Below are positions 59,229 to 59,230 of a stretch of 59,230 bases of DNA, one piece after another. Position numbers and translations under genes: made by a program. This stretch comes from Candidatus Bathyarchaeum sp. (GTDB lineage Archaea; Thermoproteota; Bathyarchaeia; Bathyarchaeales; Bathyarchaeaceae), in assembly GCA_026014495.1 (NCBI GenBank), contig JAOZIF010000013.1, positions 1-59,230 on the forward strand. Direction: 5' to 3'. The first letter of the stretch is position 1. Each line of letters starts with the position of its first letter. Below the pieces are notes generated by a model. It was not told the DNA's origin. It saw only the letters and a list, made by a program, of their open reading frames with translations, and ran no database searches.

Positions 59229-59230
59229 AA

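Noticed and set aside
1-59230. CRISPR arrays, insertion sequences or a prophage
   Set aside because: No regularly spaced repeats, transposases, integrases or phage structural genes were seen anywhere in the window.

Overview
The window is chromosomal DNA of an archaeon. It encodes both subunits of topoisomerase VI, aIF2-beta, a RIO1 kinase next to a Pno1-type KH protein, a tRNA-splicing endonuclease subunit, DUF373 and DUF424 proteins, an HTH-phosphoribosyltransferase regulator of the GfcR type, and intron-bearing tRNAs with bulge-helix-bulge (BHB) junctions. It also carries a complete bacterial-type grpE-dnaK-dnaJ operon, which argues against a hyperthermophile. The aldehyde:ferredoxin oxidoreductase, ADP-forming acyl-CoA synthetase subunit, hydrogenase maturation genes and corrinoid/siderophore-type ABC importer fit an anaerobic, mesophilic, peptide- or organic-acid-using member of the Bathyarchaeia or a relative. 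That placement is an inference from gene content, not a phylogeny.

Layout. 0-2.6 kb: the 3' part of a tRNA-Gln, an unknown conserved protein and an exported protein. 2.7-7.0 kb: a divergent ABC import locus with an ATPase, a lipoprotein binding protein carrying a dockerin-like module, a methyltransferase and a permease. 7.1-13.7 kb: a HypE-like protein, CTP synthase, a class II aldolase, CorA, and an aldolase-dehydrogenase operon. 13.9-20.5 kb: thioredoxin reductase, a YchF-like GTPase, cis-prenyltransferase, DUF373, a coiled-coil protein and an acyl-CoA synthetase subunit. 20.6-23.3 kb: a JAMM protease, a zincin, a protein resembling eukaryotic ribosomal eL22, a gene-free block with strong RNA-like hairpins, and an Lrp regulator. 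23.3-29.5 kb: information processing (Topo VI, KH/RIO1, aIF2-beta/DUF424) plus two tiny genes. 29.6-34.4 kb: tRNA-Met, an M24 peptidase, and a tungstopterin oxidoreductase island with MoaD-like protein, polyferredoxin and M52 protease. 34.7-37.8 kb: a membrane wHTH/propeller protein, two intron-bearing tRNAs and small orphan genes. 37.8-47.7 kb: CPBP protease, HisS-EndA, an MFS transporter, TRAM and wHTH proteins, the DnaK system and an HD protein. 47.9-52.3 kb: leuC-leuD-leuB-leuA. 52.4-59.2 kb: membrane and exported proteins, a GT39-type transferase, a methyltransferase, MtnA, a GfcR-like regulator and tRNA-Arg(UCU).

The most striking item is tRNA-Arg(CCU) at 36684-36825. Removing three introns of 28, 22 and 17 nt at positions 9/10, 29/30 and 37/38 leaves a perfect 75-nt cloverleaf. 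It lies head to head with a tRNA-Leu(UAA) that has about 30 extra bases in its D-arm, and about 3.4 kb from an EndA-family subunit that seems to lack the usual catalytic His. Other notable points are a CorA whose real start appears to be an ACG codon behind a strong Shine-Dalgarno, a candidate archaeal eL22-like protein, two unassigned hairpin-rich RNA candidates, and a dispersed repeat of about 50 bp present in three intergenic copies.

Many genes use TTG or GTG starts behind clear Shine-Dalgarno sequences (for example at 5143, 29730, 31515, 49235 and 50785), so several starts given here differ from the longest open frame.
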